Source: Salinarchaeum sp. Harcht-Bsk1 (GTDB lineage: Archaea; Halobacteriota; Halobacteria; Halobacteriales; Salinarchaeaceae). From it: 64,000 nt of DNA. Under the pieces are notes generated by a model that saw only the letters and a list, made by a program, of their open reading frames with translations, was not told the DNA's origin and did not search any database. This document shows, in pieces, positions 8,006 through 15,352 of the stretch; the stretch's first letter is position 1; every line of letters starts with the position of its first letter. Location of the stretch: positions 620,001 through 684,000 of the forward strand of contig NC_021313.1 in the NCBI RefSeq assembly GCF_000403645.1. The letters are read 5' to 3'. Both the position numbers and the translations under genes were made by a program.

Positions 8006-8598
8006 TGCAGGGGGACACCATTGTCCTCACTGAAGGAATCAATGACTTGGCCTTTCTTGAGCAGCTTCACTCTCGATCTGGTGTGGGAGAATATTGTGAC
8101 CGGTTCAATAATCAAGAAAGTGATGAAACACAAACACAGCGAATACGTCAGCATCGAATAGGGACTTCGATTACATATTTATACAAGTGTGAGGGAGGAC
8201 GGTCAGAAGTTGAGAAAATTTATGCTCGTGAAGGACCCTCAATTGGCGAAAAAGGCTTACGAACGGTACTAATGTTCGACATGGACGATGATAGTAGTTT
8301 TAGCGATGTATTAGATAGCCTGAACAGTTCTTTGTGGAAAGAATGGAGGAACCGAATTTCGTTATCCGCAAATAGACATATAGACATTACCTCTGATTTT
8401 ATAATTAAAGAATGTACTTTGGGGGGCAATGGGGAAATTTTTGATGAGCCCATTGTCATCACATTTTTCAACGATATGGAAACGGCTACGGGCATGTCTT
8501 ATGGAGCGCCGTTCAGTAAGAAAAAACAGGAAGCCGAACAATATTTCAGAGATCGACCAAATGAAACTGAGTCGCTTATTGACGCATTGTATTCGTAG
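8005..8598 (+). CDS. TOPRIM-like partner protein of the OLD-type ATPase
   Basis: A 197-residue protein, translationally coupled to the ATPase gene. The pattern fits a TOPRIM fold: Glu10 in IVLTEGINDLAFLEQL, then a strand ending in FDMDDD with Asp92 and Asp94 as the DxD pair. The rest (about 95-197) has no motif I know. It could be the nuclease or effector of the pair, as TOPRIM domains are in OLD nucleases and in AriB of PARIS, or a DUF3226/DUF4435-like relative. AT-rich composition matches the ATPase gene and not the surroundings. The TOPRIM call rests on two short motifs and needs a profile search. Confidence 0.65.
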   Translation: MQGDTIVLTEGINDLAFLEQLHSRSGVGEYCDRFNNQESDETQTQRIRQHRIGTSITYLYKCEGGRSEVEKIYAREGPSIGEKGLRTVLMFDMDDDSSFSDVLDSLNSSLWKEWRNRISLSANRHIDITSDFIIKECTLGGNGEIFDEPIVITFFNDMETATGMSYGAPFSKKKQEAEQYFRDRPNETESLIDALYS

Positions 8599-8763
8599 AA
8601 ATGTCTAGTAATACAGCCATTAACTCCCAGCCCAGTAGTCAATGATTGAGAACCCGAGTAATTCGGTTGGTGTTGATGGGATGCGCACTCCATTCAGCAG
8701 GGGCGAATAGAGTAGTCAAAAACTGTAAATCCAACAGAACGATTCGGACGGAACTAGACTGTC

Positions 8764-9060
8764 TCAGATCTCGCCTTCCAGCCCCTCCAGCAACCGATCC
8801 ACCTCCTCCGCCGTATTAACAGCGTGAACCGACGCCCGGATCGCATCCGGGAAGGGCAGCGGCCGGACGACGATCCCGTCCTCTCGCAGCCGCTCGACCG
8901 TCGCCTCGGGATCGGGCACGTCGATCGTCACGAGCCCGGACTCCGGTTCGCTGGGACTCAGCAGCCGCTCCTCCGGCACCCCACCCGCGAGCCGGCCTGC
9001 CAGATCGAGCGTGCGCTCCTCCATCCGATCGACGCCGACCTCGAAGCGCTTTGCGCCGGG
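8764..9060 (-). pseudogene. Displaced 3' fragment of the class V aminotransferase gene
   Basis: This stretch is collinear with 11970-12329, the last 360 bp of the intact aminotransferase gene, in the same orientation and with its own stop codon. The 83-residue tail shared with the intact protein differs at only a few places, while many codons differ silently. The only length difference is a 63-bp (21-codon) gap, located exactly between two copies of GCCGACCTCG that are both present in the intact gene (12240-12249 and 12303-12312). Beyond 9060 similarity stops abruptly. It lacks the PLP lysine region and a natural start, so it is a relic. Confidence 0.9.
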
Positions 9061-9275
9061 ATGCAGGTCGACGCGCTACGAACTGACGACGAGTTCGTCC
9101 GCGATGGTATGATCCGGATGGGCGGGCAAGCGTCTAAATTGTTGCCCGGGGACTGGCGAGCACCAGTCCTACCGTGTCCGGCTGTGCGATGACGGCCAGA
9201 AGGAGGCAACGGCCTGGGGTGATCCAGTGGTCGTCCAGCGTGATCCAACGAGGTCGACCGACCCGGTAGGCCCAG
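9061..9275. other. Gene-free segment at the fragment junction
   Basis: About 215 bp between the aminotransferase fragment and the next gene. Open frames exist on both strands but none resembles a known family. It may hold further relics; nothing can be supported. Confidence 0.3.
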
Positions 9276-9641
9276 CTATGCGCCGCAACCACCCGTCCAG
9301 AGATAATACGTGTCATTACGGTAGGAAACCGTATAGAACTGCACCTCGTCGCTGTATTCGAACTCTGGCGGGTCGTCACTTGCATCGTAGAATTGATAGT
9401 CTCCGTCCTCTCGCGCACGATCGAAGATTGACTGGGCGTCGGAACTCATGTTCGCGTAGTCGTAGTGAGTGGAGTGGCCGCTTGAGAAGGAGATACCTTC
9501 GACCTCGTCCGGATCCTCGTAGACATGTGTTGTGCGCCGGCAGTCCGCGTCGTCGTCGAATATAGGTGCGATAAACATCATGACCAGTCCCAGACATAAG
9601 AGAACAGCGACAAGCCCTCCGAATAGTGCCTTCGAATTCAT
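9276..9641 (-). CDS. Small membrane-anchored extracellular protein, unknown function
   Basis: A 121-residue protein. Residues about 7-27 form one hydrophobic helix, followed by DDDADC and an acidic, Tyr-rich domain ending TYYLWTGGCGA. The single N-terminal helix suggests an anchored protein with its domain outside the cell. The body looks like the short beta-rich haloarchaeal domains annotated as DUF7979 or similar, but I hold that loosely. It starts 15 nt after the stop of the zincin-like gene, so it is the third gene of an island operon. Its GC content is lower than that of the genome core. Confidence 0.6.
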   Translation of the reverse strand: MNSKALFGGLVAVLLCLGLVMMFIAPIFDDDADCRRTTHVYEDPDEVEGISFSSGHSTHYDYANMSSDAQSIFDRAREDGDYQFYDASDDPPEFEYSDEVQFYTVSYRNDTYYLWTGGCGA

Positions 9642-9656
9642 CGGTTGGTGGTACTC

Positions 9657-10370
9657 CTAATGTTGCCCCGCATCATGGGCTGCAGAGGCTTCCAGCGCCT
9701 CGACTGTGCATGACGAGCACTCAGTAATTTTATCGGTGGTCCAAGCCCAGTCACTGCAATTTCCGGCTGTAGCCTCGCATTGACCGTACCACCCCAGCAT
9801 CGGTGTCGCTTCGTCACCCCAATAACTCGTATGAGCCGTTCCAAGATTGTGATCCTCCGAACTTGAACAACCAGTGTCACCATCTAATATCTGGTTGATC
9901 ACAACGGAACACTCGTCAGTGTGTAGGTAATTATGGAGTCCTTCATGTATGGCTTGTACACCTAAGCCGTGTGGTTGGCGAGCGTGCTCAGCAACGAAAG
10001 CTACAGTTGGTTCTTTCCATGAAGATCCACCCCAGGCGAACATGTCTGAATCGCCATATGTACAGACGTCATTTAGAAATACGTAGCTTCCTGGCGCATT
10101 CAAATTTTCATCGTCCAGCCAATTTAACGCATCTTCTCCCATTAATTCCCGTGTCGCACAGCCAGGGTCGTAAGTAGTATCATACTTTCTAGCAATATAT
10201 CCATCGATTGATGAATTATTATATATGCGCTCCAACTCAATACTCACATAATCAAACATTATGTCCCAGGCGCCGGAACCCGTGTTAGGCGTACGCATGA
10301 TATTGATGACAAGTAATTCGCCGCTGGACATATCGCCCCCAAGCCGGACATCTTCGAGAGTAGCCCCCAT
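9657..10370 (-). CDS. Zincin-like metalloprotease candidate
   Basis: A 237-residue protein. The motif AIHEGLHNYLHTDEC gives His142, Glu143, His146 and His150, the HExxHxxxH pattern of zinc metallopeptidases of the gluzincin/metzincin type. It has many cysteines (about 11), typical of an exported, disulfide-stabilised protein. It has no signal peptide of its own: the frame begins MGATLEDVRL one base after the stop of a gene that does carry a Tat signal. Either the two are co-exported or they are halves of one broken gene. No close family recognised. Confidence 0.65.
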   Translation of the reverse strand: MGATLEDVRLGGDMSSGELLVINIMRTPNTGSGAWDIMFDYVSIELERIYNNSSIDGYIARKYDTTYDPGCATRELMGEDALNWLDDENLNAPGSYVFLNDVCTYGDSDMFAWGGSSWKEPTVAFVAEHARQPHGLGVQAIHEGLHNYLHTDECSVVINQILDGDTGCSSSEDHNLGTAHTSYWGDEATPMLGWYGQCEATAGNCSDWAWTTDKITECSSCTVEALEASAAHDAGQH

Positions 10371-10371
10371 A

Positions 10372-11133
10372 TCAGATCACCTCACTTGGGTTCTCGACGA
10401 TTTGATACGGTAGCTCACCGCGATTCTGAACAGCTATTATAGGTGTAGCTATCACTTCCTCAGATTCATACCCAACTCTCATCGCTTCCTGACCCTCTCG
10501 AGGGCCATTCGTTTCTCGGCCCAATGGAACGACCTTTCTCCGCTTCACCGTCACTGACCGAGGTTCCAGTTCCACACTCATTTCGGATTCGGGTGACAGA
10601 CGACGAACGTTTCCGGAAGTGATGATTTTGATGTCGCGACCAGCTGTAACAACTCGGGCCGTCGGTTGCGAGTGATCGCCCTGGACAGTGACGCCTTTGG
10701 AGGGCCTGAGATCACTCCCAAGATTAGTCGGCAGATATGGCTTGTTCGCAAGTCTCAGCTCTCGAACAGGTAGCGAGTGGAACCGGTCAGTAGCAACCAC
10801 ATTCTCTCGCTCACGAACTCTCGATCGTTCTGCCTCACTGAGGTTATTTTGAAACAGGAAGACTTCATCACGTCGTTGCATCCAGCTTCTGGCTGAACAG
10901 TCAGTCACAGTTTCGATTTCGACATCGTCCTCAATCCGATACACGAGTCCAACGGTTGAGAATCGGACTGTATCGTCAGGGGACGATCCAGCTACCTGTT
11001 GGCCCAGCGTACTCAGACCTGCGCCGACGCCGGCTGATTTCAACAGATGACGTCGATTGAGTCCATCAACGACATCTGACCTGTCTACGTTCCCTTTCCC
11101 TTTCCTTTCGGATGATGATTCCTTAGTTGCGTC
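10372..11133 (-). CDS. Tat-signal protein without a standard start codon, unknown function
   Basis: The frame is open from a stop at 11134-11136 down to 10372. It encodes a clear haloarchaeal twin-arginine signal, LNRRHLLKSAGVGAGLSTLG, followed by a beta-rich domain of about 200 residues with no recognised family. No ATG or GTG exists in frame between the upstream stop and the RR motif; the first usual alternative, TTG at 11043, falls inside the signal and would remove the arginines. The gene may use a rare start or may be damaged at its 5' end. It sits one base before the zincin-like gene, so the two are coupled. The spacer upstream (to about 11300) is strongly AT-rich and probably carries the promoter. 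Confidence 0.55.
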   Translation of the reverse strand, partial: DATKESSSERKGKGNVDRSDVVDGLNRRHLLKSAGVGAGLSTLGQQVAGSSPDDTVRFSTVGLVYRIEDDVEIETVTDCSARSWMQRRDEVFLFQNNLSEAERSRVRERENVVATDRFHSLPVRELRLANKPYLPTNLGSDLRPSKGVTVQGDHSQPTARVVTAGRDIKIITSGNVRRLSPESEMSVELEPRSVTVKRRKVVPLGRETNGPREGQEAMRVGYESEEVIATPIIAVQNRGELPYQIVENPSEVI

Positions 11134-11304
11134 TTAAGGCATACGAACACAGTAGAAAGTAATGGTAATAATTGTTGGCTAGTGTCAATGGTAATACACC
11201 AATATTATATTATCAATATACATCACTCGGGCACGTATAGATGTCAAAACCGGACTGCTTAACGACTCAGGAATATGTATCGCCTTCCCAGTAGCTGTCG
11301 CTAA

Positions 11305-11944
11305 ATATCAAAATTACTAGAAAGTGAAGCGGGCGGGTACGGTTGGTACAGACGAAACTAGCCCGCTTAACCAGTCGGTCCATTTCGCTCGCTCAATAAG
11401 ACGTCGACGGAAACTCGAGACCTGCGTTTCGGCGCGACGAACGCGGCTATGCCCACTGAGTCTATATCTCGATTGACGGCCTCAAAACGTATCTCGATCT
11501 TCTGTACCGGCGGCTACTGGACGGGCAGTACGAGATGCCGAGAGTCAGTCGAATTCTAGACATAGAACGGATCAATCATCCCGAATTAACCACCGTCTGA
11601 TGGCGGATACAGGGACTGAAAAATGTCGATCTGGCGGCAGCTGTCGCAGCTCTCTGCAGACCTCCACGAGACTGGCGAGGTCCAGGCCATCGAGGCAACC
11701 GGGTGAGATAGGCGTGGAGCGAGTCGTCGCTACGCCAGACGGACGAATACTACAATTCACTGCGAGAAGCGGGCGTAAGAGTAGGGATCAAACGGGGTTT
11801 CTACGCGAGACGCCGCTCATAACGCCAGACTCGACGACCCAATCAAATTCTTCATCGCTCACAACGGACTCCTTCGAGTGGTGACTATGCGCCTTCTCTG
11901 CAGCACGACTTCTTAGAACCGCCAGCAACCAATAATTTCGATAT
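11305..11944 (+). mobile_element. Decayed IS5-type (ISH) insertion sequence
   Basis: The segment is bounded by imperfect inverted ends: ATATCAAAATTACT at 11305-11318 and, reversed, ATATCGAAATTATT at 11931-11944 (12 of 14 positions equal). The inside contains the broken transposase frames listed separately. The word GTCGCT flanks both ends (11297-11302 and 11946-11951) but may be chance. The element is about 640 bp, shorter than an intact IS5-family ISH element, so part of it is deleted. Confidence 0.65.
11352..11916 (+). pseudogene. IS5-family transposase relic
   Basis: Translation in changing frames gives consecutive pieces typical of haloarchaeal IS5-family transposases: TKLARLTSRSISLAQ, then GLKTYLDLLYRRLLDGQYEM, then MSIWRQLSQLSADLHETG and DRRGASRRYARRTN, then LREAGVRVGIKRGFYAR and AAHNARLDDP. 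Stops at about 11397 and 11457 and several frameshifts interrupt it. The catalytic core between the RRTN block and LREAGV is missing. No function is expected. Confidence 0.75.
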
Positions 11945-11969
11945 AGTCGCTCAAAACGACGCGTAAAAC

Positions 11970-13121
11970 TCAGAACTCGTCTTCGAGCCCAGCCAACAAC
12001 CGATCCACCTCTTCCGCCGTGTTCACCGCGTGCACAGACGCCCGAATCGCATCCGGGAACGGCAGCGGCCGAACGACGATCCCGTCCTCGCGCAGCCGCT
12101 CGACCGTCGCTTCGGGATCGGGCACGTCGATCGTGACGAGCCCGGACTCCGGCTCTGCGGGGCTCAGCAGCCGCTCCTCCGGCACCCCACCCGCGAGCCG
12201 GCCTGCCAGGTCGAGCGTGCGCTCCTCCATCCGATCGACGCCGACCTCGTCAATCGCCTCGATCGCCTCGGCGAGCGCGACGTGGGACGCCGGGTTCGCG
12301 GAGCCGACCTCGAAGCGCTTCGCGCCGGGTTCGAATTCGAACACGTCGGCCGTCGGTTTCTCGACGCTCCGATACCCGACGGTGCGCGGTTCGAGTTCCT
12401 CTGCAGCCTCGCGATCCACGTGGAGGAAGCCGCCGCCCCAGAGCCCGAGGAGCCACTTGTGGCCCGCGGCTGCGACGGCGTCGGCGCCCCACTCGGAGAC
12501 GTCCAGTTCTGCCTGGCCGGGGATCTGCACCGCGTCGACCAGCGTGAACGCGCCGGCGTCGTTGGCGATGTCGACGAGGTCGGCGACCGGCAGGCGGGTC
12601 CCGTGGGTCCAGGTGAGCGCGCTGAAGCAGGCGAGGTCGGCGCCGTCGACGGCCTCGGCGAACTCCTCTGGATCGACGCGGCCGTCGGTGGTCTCGACGA
12701 CCCGTACCTCCACGCCCTCGCGTTCGAGGCGCTGCCAGGCGAGGATGCCGGCGGGATGTTCGAGGTCGGTGCGGACGACCACGTCCCATGGCTCCCAGTC
12801 GATCGCCCCGGCGATCGCGTTGATACCGGCGGTGGTGCTCTCCGTGAGCGCGATCTCCTCGGCCTCGGCACCGACGAAGTCCGCGACCGCCTCGCGGACC
12901 ATCTCGAACGTGTCGAAGGCCGTTTCGTACGGGTCGTCGAGGATCGGCGACTCGTACTCGTGACTCTCGAGGAACGCCTCGGCGGCCTCGACGACGAACC
13001 GCGGACTGGGGCCGTGCGCGCCGAAGTTGAAGTACGCGCCCTCCTGCAGGGCGGGCACGTCGGCGCGAAGTTCCAGCGGCGTCATCGCGTCGTCGGCGTG
13101 TCTGGTGTCCGAAGGCGTCAT
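11970..13121 (-). CDS. Class V aminotransferase-fold PLP enzyme
   Basis: A 383-residue fold-type I PLP enzyme of the aminotransferase class V group (cysteine desulfurase and isopenicillin N epimerase relatives). Asp196 in LVDAVQIPG and the PLP-binding Lys222 in AAGHKWLLG are present. The catalytic Cys loop of true NifS/SufS desulfurases is not evident near the C-terminus, which reads RASVHAVNTAEEVDRLL. So it may be an epimerase, a lyase or a desulfurase-like enzyme with another chemistry. The ATG overlaps the stop of the DUF1641 gene (ATGA), placing it last in the tusA-SQR operon. Its 3' end is duplicated at 8764-9060. Confidence 0.85.
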   Translation of the reverse strand: MTPSDTRHADDAMTPLELRADVPALQEGAYFNFGAHGPSPRFVVEAAEAFLESHEYESPILDDPYETAFDTFEMVREAVADFVGAEAEEIALTESTTAGINAIAGAIDWEPWDVVVRTDLEHPAGILAWQRLEREGVEVRVVETTDGRVDPEEFAEAVDGADLACFSALTWTHGTRLPVADLVDIANDAGAFTLVDAVQIPGQAELDVSEWGADAVAAAGHKWLLGLWGGGFLHVDREAAEELEPRTVGYRSVEKPTADVFEFEPGAKRFEVGSANPASHVALAEAIEAIDEVGVDRMEERTLDLAGRLAGGVPEERLLSPAEPESGLVTIDVPDPEATVERLREDGIVVRPLPFPDAIRASVHAVNTAEEVDRLLAGLEDEF

Positions 13122-13807
13122 TGCGACGATGCGTCCTCGGCTCGTGCTCGACCGATCGCTCGTGCCATAGCTAGCACGTAGCCCAGCCCGTACTTCACTT
13201 CGGGGTCGCGGATGGCCCTCGCCATCCCGATCGCGCCGACGGGCTCGGGTTCGGCGCGCTGGGCTTCGCCGATCCCCTCGAGCATGGTCTCGATGCCGTC
13301 CCGCGTCTCGGGCGCCGCCGCCGTGTCGGCGACCTCGCCGAGCGAACCGCCCATCGCCGCGAGCGAGCGGACCATCTCGTCGTCGAGGGCGGCCGTGGCC
13401 AGCGAGCCGACCGACGCCAGCTCCGCGAGGTCGTCGAGCGTTCCGGTGCGCTGGAGTTCGAGCATCGTCTCGAGGGCCGCCTGGAGCTCCTCGCCGTTGT
13501 CACCGACGGTCTCCGCGAGCGCCACCGTCTCGTCGGTCGCGAGACCGTCGGCGGACTCCGCGAGGGTGGCCCCCGTCCCGGCGAGTTCCGTGACCATCTC
13601 GTCGGTCATCGCGCTCTCGCCGAGCGCGACGACGTCCAGCAGTTCGTTGACGGCGTCCAGTCGGCGGACGAACTCGGCGACCGCCTCGGGGTTCTCCTCG
13701 ATGGCGGCCTCGAGGGGATCGGCCTCGGCGCTCTCGGCGACCCCGCCGTCCGCCGCCTGCTCCTCCACAGCGTCTCGGTCGTCGGCCGCTCTAGGTTCGT
13801 CGGTCAT
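13118..13807 (-). CDS. DUF1641-domain protein
   Basis: A 229-residue acidic, helix-rich protein. The C-terminal part, about 180-225, has the DUF1641 look (GMARAIRDPEVKYGLGYVLA). DUF1641 proteins accompany sulfide:quinone oxidoreductase-like and formate dehydrogenase genes in archaea and bacteria; their biochemical role is unknown to me. The start at 13807 lies 3 nt after the SQR-like stop codon, and the stop overlaps the aminotransferase start, so it is translated as part of the operon. Confidence 0.82.
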   Translation of the reverse strand: MTDEPRAADDRDAVEEQAADGGVAESAEADPLEAAIEENPEAVAEFVRRLDAVNELLDVVALGESAMTDEMVTELAGTGATLAESADGLATDETVALAETVGDNGEELQAALETMLELQRTGTLDDLAELASVGSLATAALDDEMVRSLAAMGGSLGEVADTAAAPETRDGIETMLEGIGEAQRAEPEPVGAIGMARAIRDPEVKYGLGYVLAMARAIGRARAEDASSQ

Positions 13808-13809
13808 GC

Positions 13810-14955
13810 TTAGAGCAGCCCCCGTGCGGTGAGCCAGTAGGACTCGTTGTACGACAGCTTCGACCAGTGCAGCGCCTGGGACGGCGGCGCGGGCGACGGC
13901 GGGTTCTCGTAGTCGAACTCGACGAAGCTGGCCTCGTCCATCCCGGTCTCGATGAAGCACAGCGTCTTGCCGTCGTAGGTCGCCGTCGCCGGTCGCCCGC
14001 GCACCTCGCTGGCGATCCGCTGGGCGACGACGCCGGCCTGGTAGTGCGCGACGCTGCCGGCCTTCGGGACGCCGGTGTCTGCGGTGTCGCCGAGCGCGTA
14101 GACGTCCTCGGCCTCGGTCGCCTCGAGCGTATTGCTATCGACGTCGACCCACCCCTCGTCACCGAGGCCGGCCTCGGTGATCAGGTCAACGCCCTCGTGG
14201 GGCGGAATCGTGACGAGGAGGTCGTAGTCGATGGAGTCGCCCTCCATCGTCTCGATCGTCTCCGCGTCGGGATCGACGGACTCGGCGTTGACGAACGTCT
14301 GCACCTCGATGTCGCGTTCGTGCATGAGCGGCTCCGCCCACTCCGCGATGTGGGGGTTACCGTGAACGCGCTGGATCGGGTAGGTGTAGACGACCTCGAC
14401 GTCGTCGCGCATCCCGCGCTCGCGGAACCAGTCGTCGACCATGAACGCGAACTCCAGGGGCGCCGCGGGGCACATGTGGGGCGTTCCGACGACGCTGAGG
14501 ACGACCCGCCCCTCCTCGAAGGAGAGGAGGTCCTCGCGGAGCGCCTCGGCCCCGTCCTGGCTGTAGAAGTTGTGGCCCGCCTCCGCGAGGCCGGGGACGA
14601 CCTCGGGCGCGAGCGTGGAACCGGTCGCCAGCACGAGGTGGTCGTACGACACAGTGCCGGCGGCGTCGCGGGTCCGCAGTTCCTTTGCGTCGGTGTCGAT
14701 ATCGGTGATCCGATCGATCCGGAGGTCGACCCGGTCGTCGACGAGGTCCGAGAGGGGCCGGCGGCCGTCCTCGGGTTCCCGGAGTCCGAAGGGAACGTAC
14801 AGCCAGACCGGTTTGTAGACGTGGTCTGGATCGTCGTTGTAGAGGGTGACCTCGATGTCACCCGCGTCGATCTCCCGTTCCAGTCGGTCCGCGAGGTCGT
14901 TGGCGAGGACGGTCCCACCGGTCCCCGCGCCGACGATGACGACGTGCTCGGTCAT
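13810..14955 (-). CDS. Sulfide:quinone oxidoreductase-like flavoprotein
   Basis: A 381-residue FAD-dependent oxidoreductase. The N-terminal dinucleotide-binding motif is VGAGTGG at residues 8-14, and a second flavin motif lies at EDVYALGDTAD. Cys162 in TPHMCPAAPLEFAF and Cys333 in GKTLCFIETG fall where SQR enzymes have the redox cysteines that carry polysulfide. The reaction would be oxidation of sulfide to persulfide/polysulfide with electrons to the membrane quinone. The start overlaps the stop of tusA by four bases. Related FCSD- or NDH-like flavoproteins are possible, but the cysteines and neighbours favour SQR. Confidence 0.87.
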   Translation of the reverse strand: MTEHVVIVGAGTGGTVLANDLADRLEREIDAGDIEVTLYNDDPDHVYKPVWLYVPFGLREPEDGRRPLSDLVDDRVDLRIDRITDIDTDAKELRTRDAAGTVSYDHLVLATGSTLAPEVVPGLAEAGHNFYSQDGAEALREDLLSFEEGRVVLSVVGTPHMCPAAPLEFAFMVDDWFRERGMRDDVEVVYTYPIQRVHGNPHIAEWAEPLMHERDIEVQTFVNAESVDPDAETIETMEGDSIDYDLLVTIPPHEGVDLITEAGLGDEGWVDVDSNTLEATEAEDVYALGDTADTGVPKAGSVAHYQAGVVAQRIASEVRGRPATATYDGKTLCFIETGMDEASFVEFDYENPPSPAPPSQALHWSKLSYNESYWLTARGLL

Positions 14956-15194
14956 GCCTTCTGGACGTAGATCGCGTAGTGGTCCTCGGTCTCCTCGACC
15001 TCGAGCACCTCGTTGCCCGACTCCTCGGCCCACTCGGGCACGTCGGTCAGCGACTGCTCGTTGTCGCTCAGGAGCCGCACGACGGCGCCGGAGTCGAGAC
15101 CACGGATCGCCCCGATGAGGTCCATGAGCGGTCCCGGGCAGCTAGCGCCTCGCGAGTCGACAGTTTTCGCCGGATCGATATCGGTACTTGGCAT
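14952..15194 (-). CDS. tusA: TusA-family sulfur carrier, second copy
   Basis: An 80-residue protein with SRGASCPGPLMDL; Cys19 is the persulfide-carrying residue. It is clearly different from the TusA at 5493 (CPGP instead of CPMP). As first gene of the tusA-SQR-DUF1641-aminotransferase operon it could accept the sulfur that SQR takes from sulfide. The ATG at 15194 is preferred over a GTG two codons upstream. Confidence 0.9.
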   Translation of the reverse strand: MPSTDIDPAKTVDSRGASCPGPLMDLIGAIRGLDSGAVVRLLSDNEQSLTDVPEWAEESGNEVLEVEETEDHYAIYVQKA

Positions 15195-15352
15195 TGTCAC
15201 AGGTGGATCTACGCAGCCCCCACATTAGTATTGTCCCATCGTTCCAAGATTGTGGAAATCCGATTTGTGGGGGTCGTGTCCACGTTCACCCTGTACGCCC
15301 GGCGGTCCGCCGGCCGGTGGAGGTTTTACCCTGGGGAGCGCGACTCCCGAGC

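Noticed and set aside
6659-8598. Assignment to Gabija or to PARIS by name
   Set aside because: Gabija needs TOPRIM fused to the ATPase and a UvrD-like helicase neighbour, neither seen. PARIS is closest in layout but the AriB-type domain could not be proven by eye.
8824-9192. 122-codon plus-strand frame over the aminotransferase fragment
   Set aside because: Mostly the antisense of the relic; its last part beyond 9060 is novel sequence but too short to support a gene.
11600-11884. 94-codon open frame with a normal ATG
   Set aside because: It lies in the wrong frame across the IS5 transposase relic, whose protein blocks are found in the other frames.
6348-11969. Search for an integrase, recombinase or tRNA attachment gene to explain the island
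   Set aside because: No tyrosine or serine recombinase motif and no tRNA gene were found; only the IS5 relic is a mobility gene.
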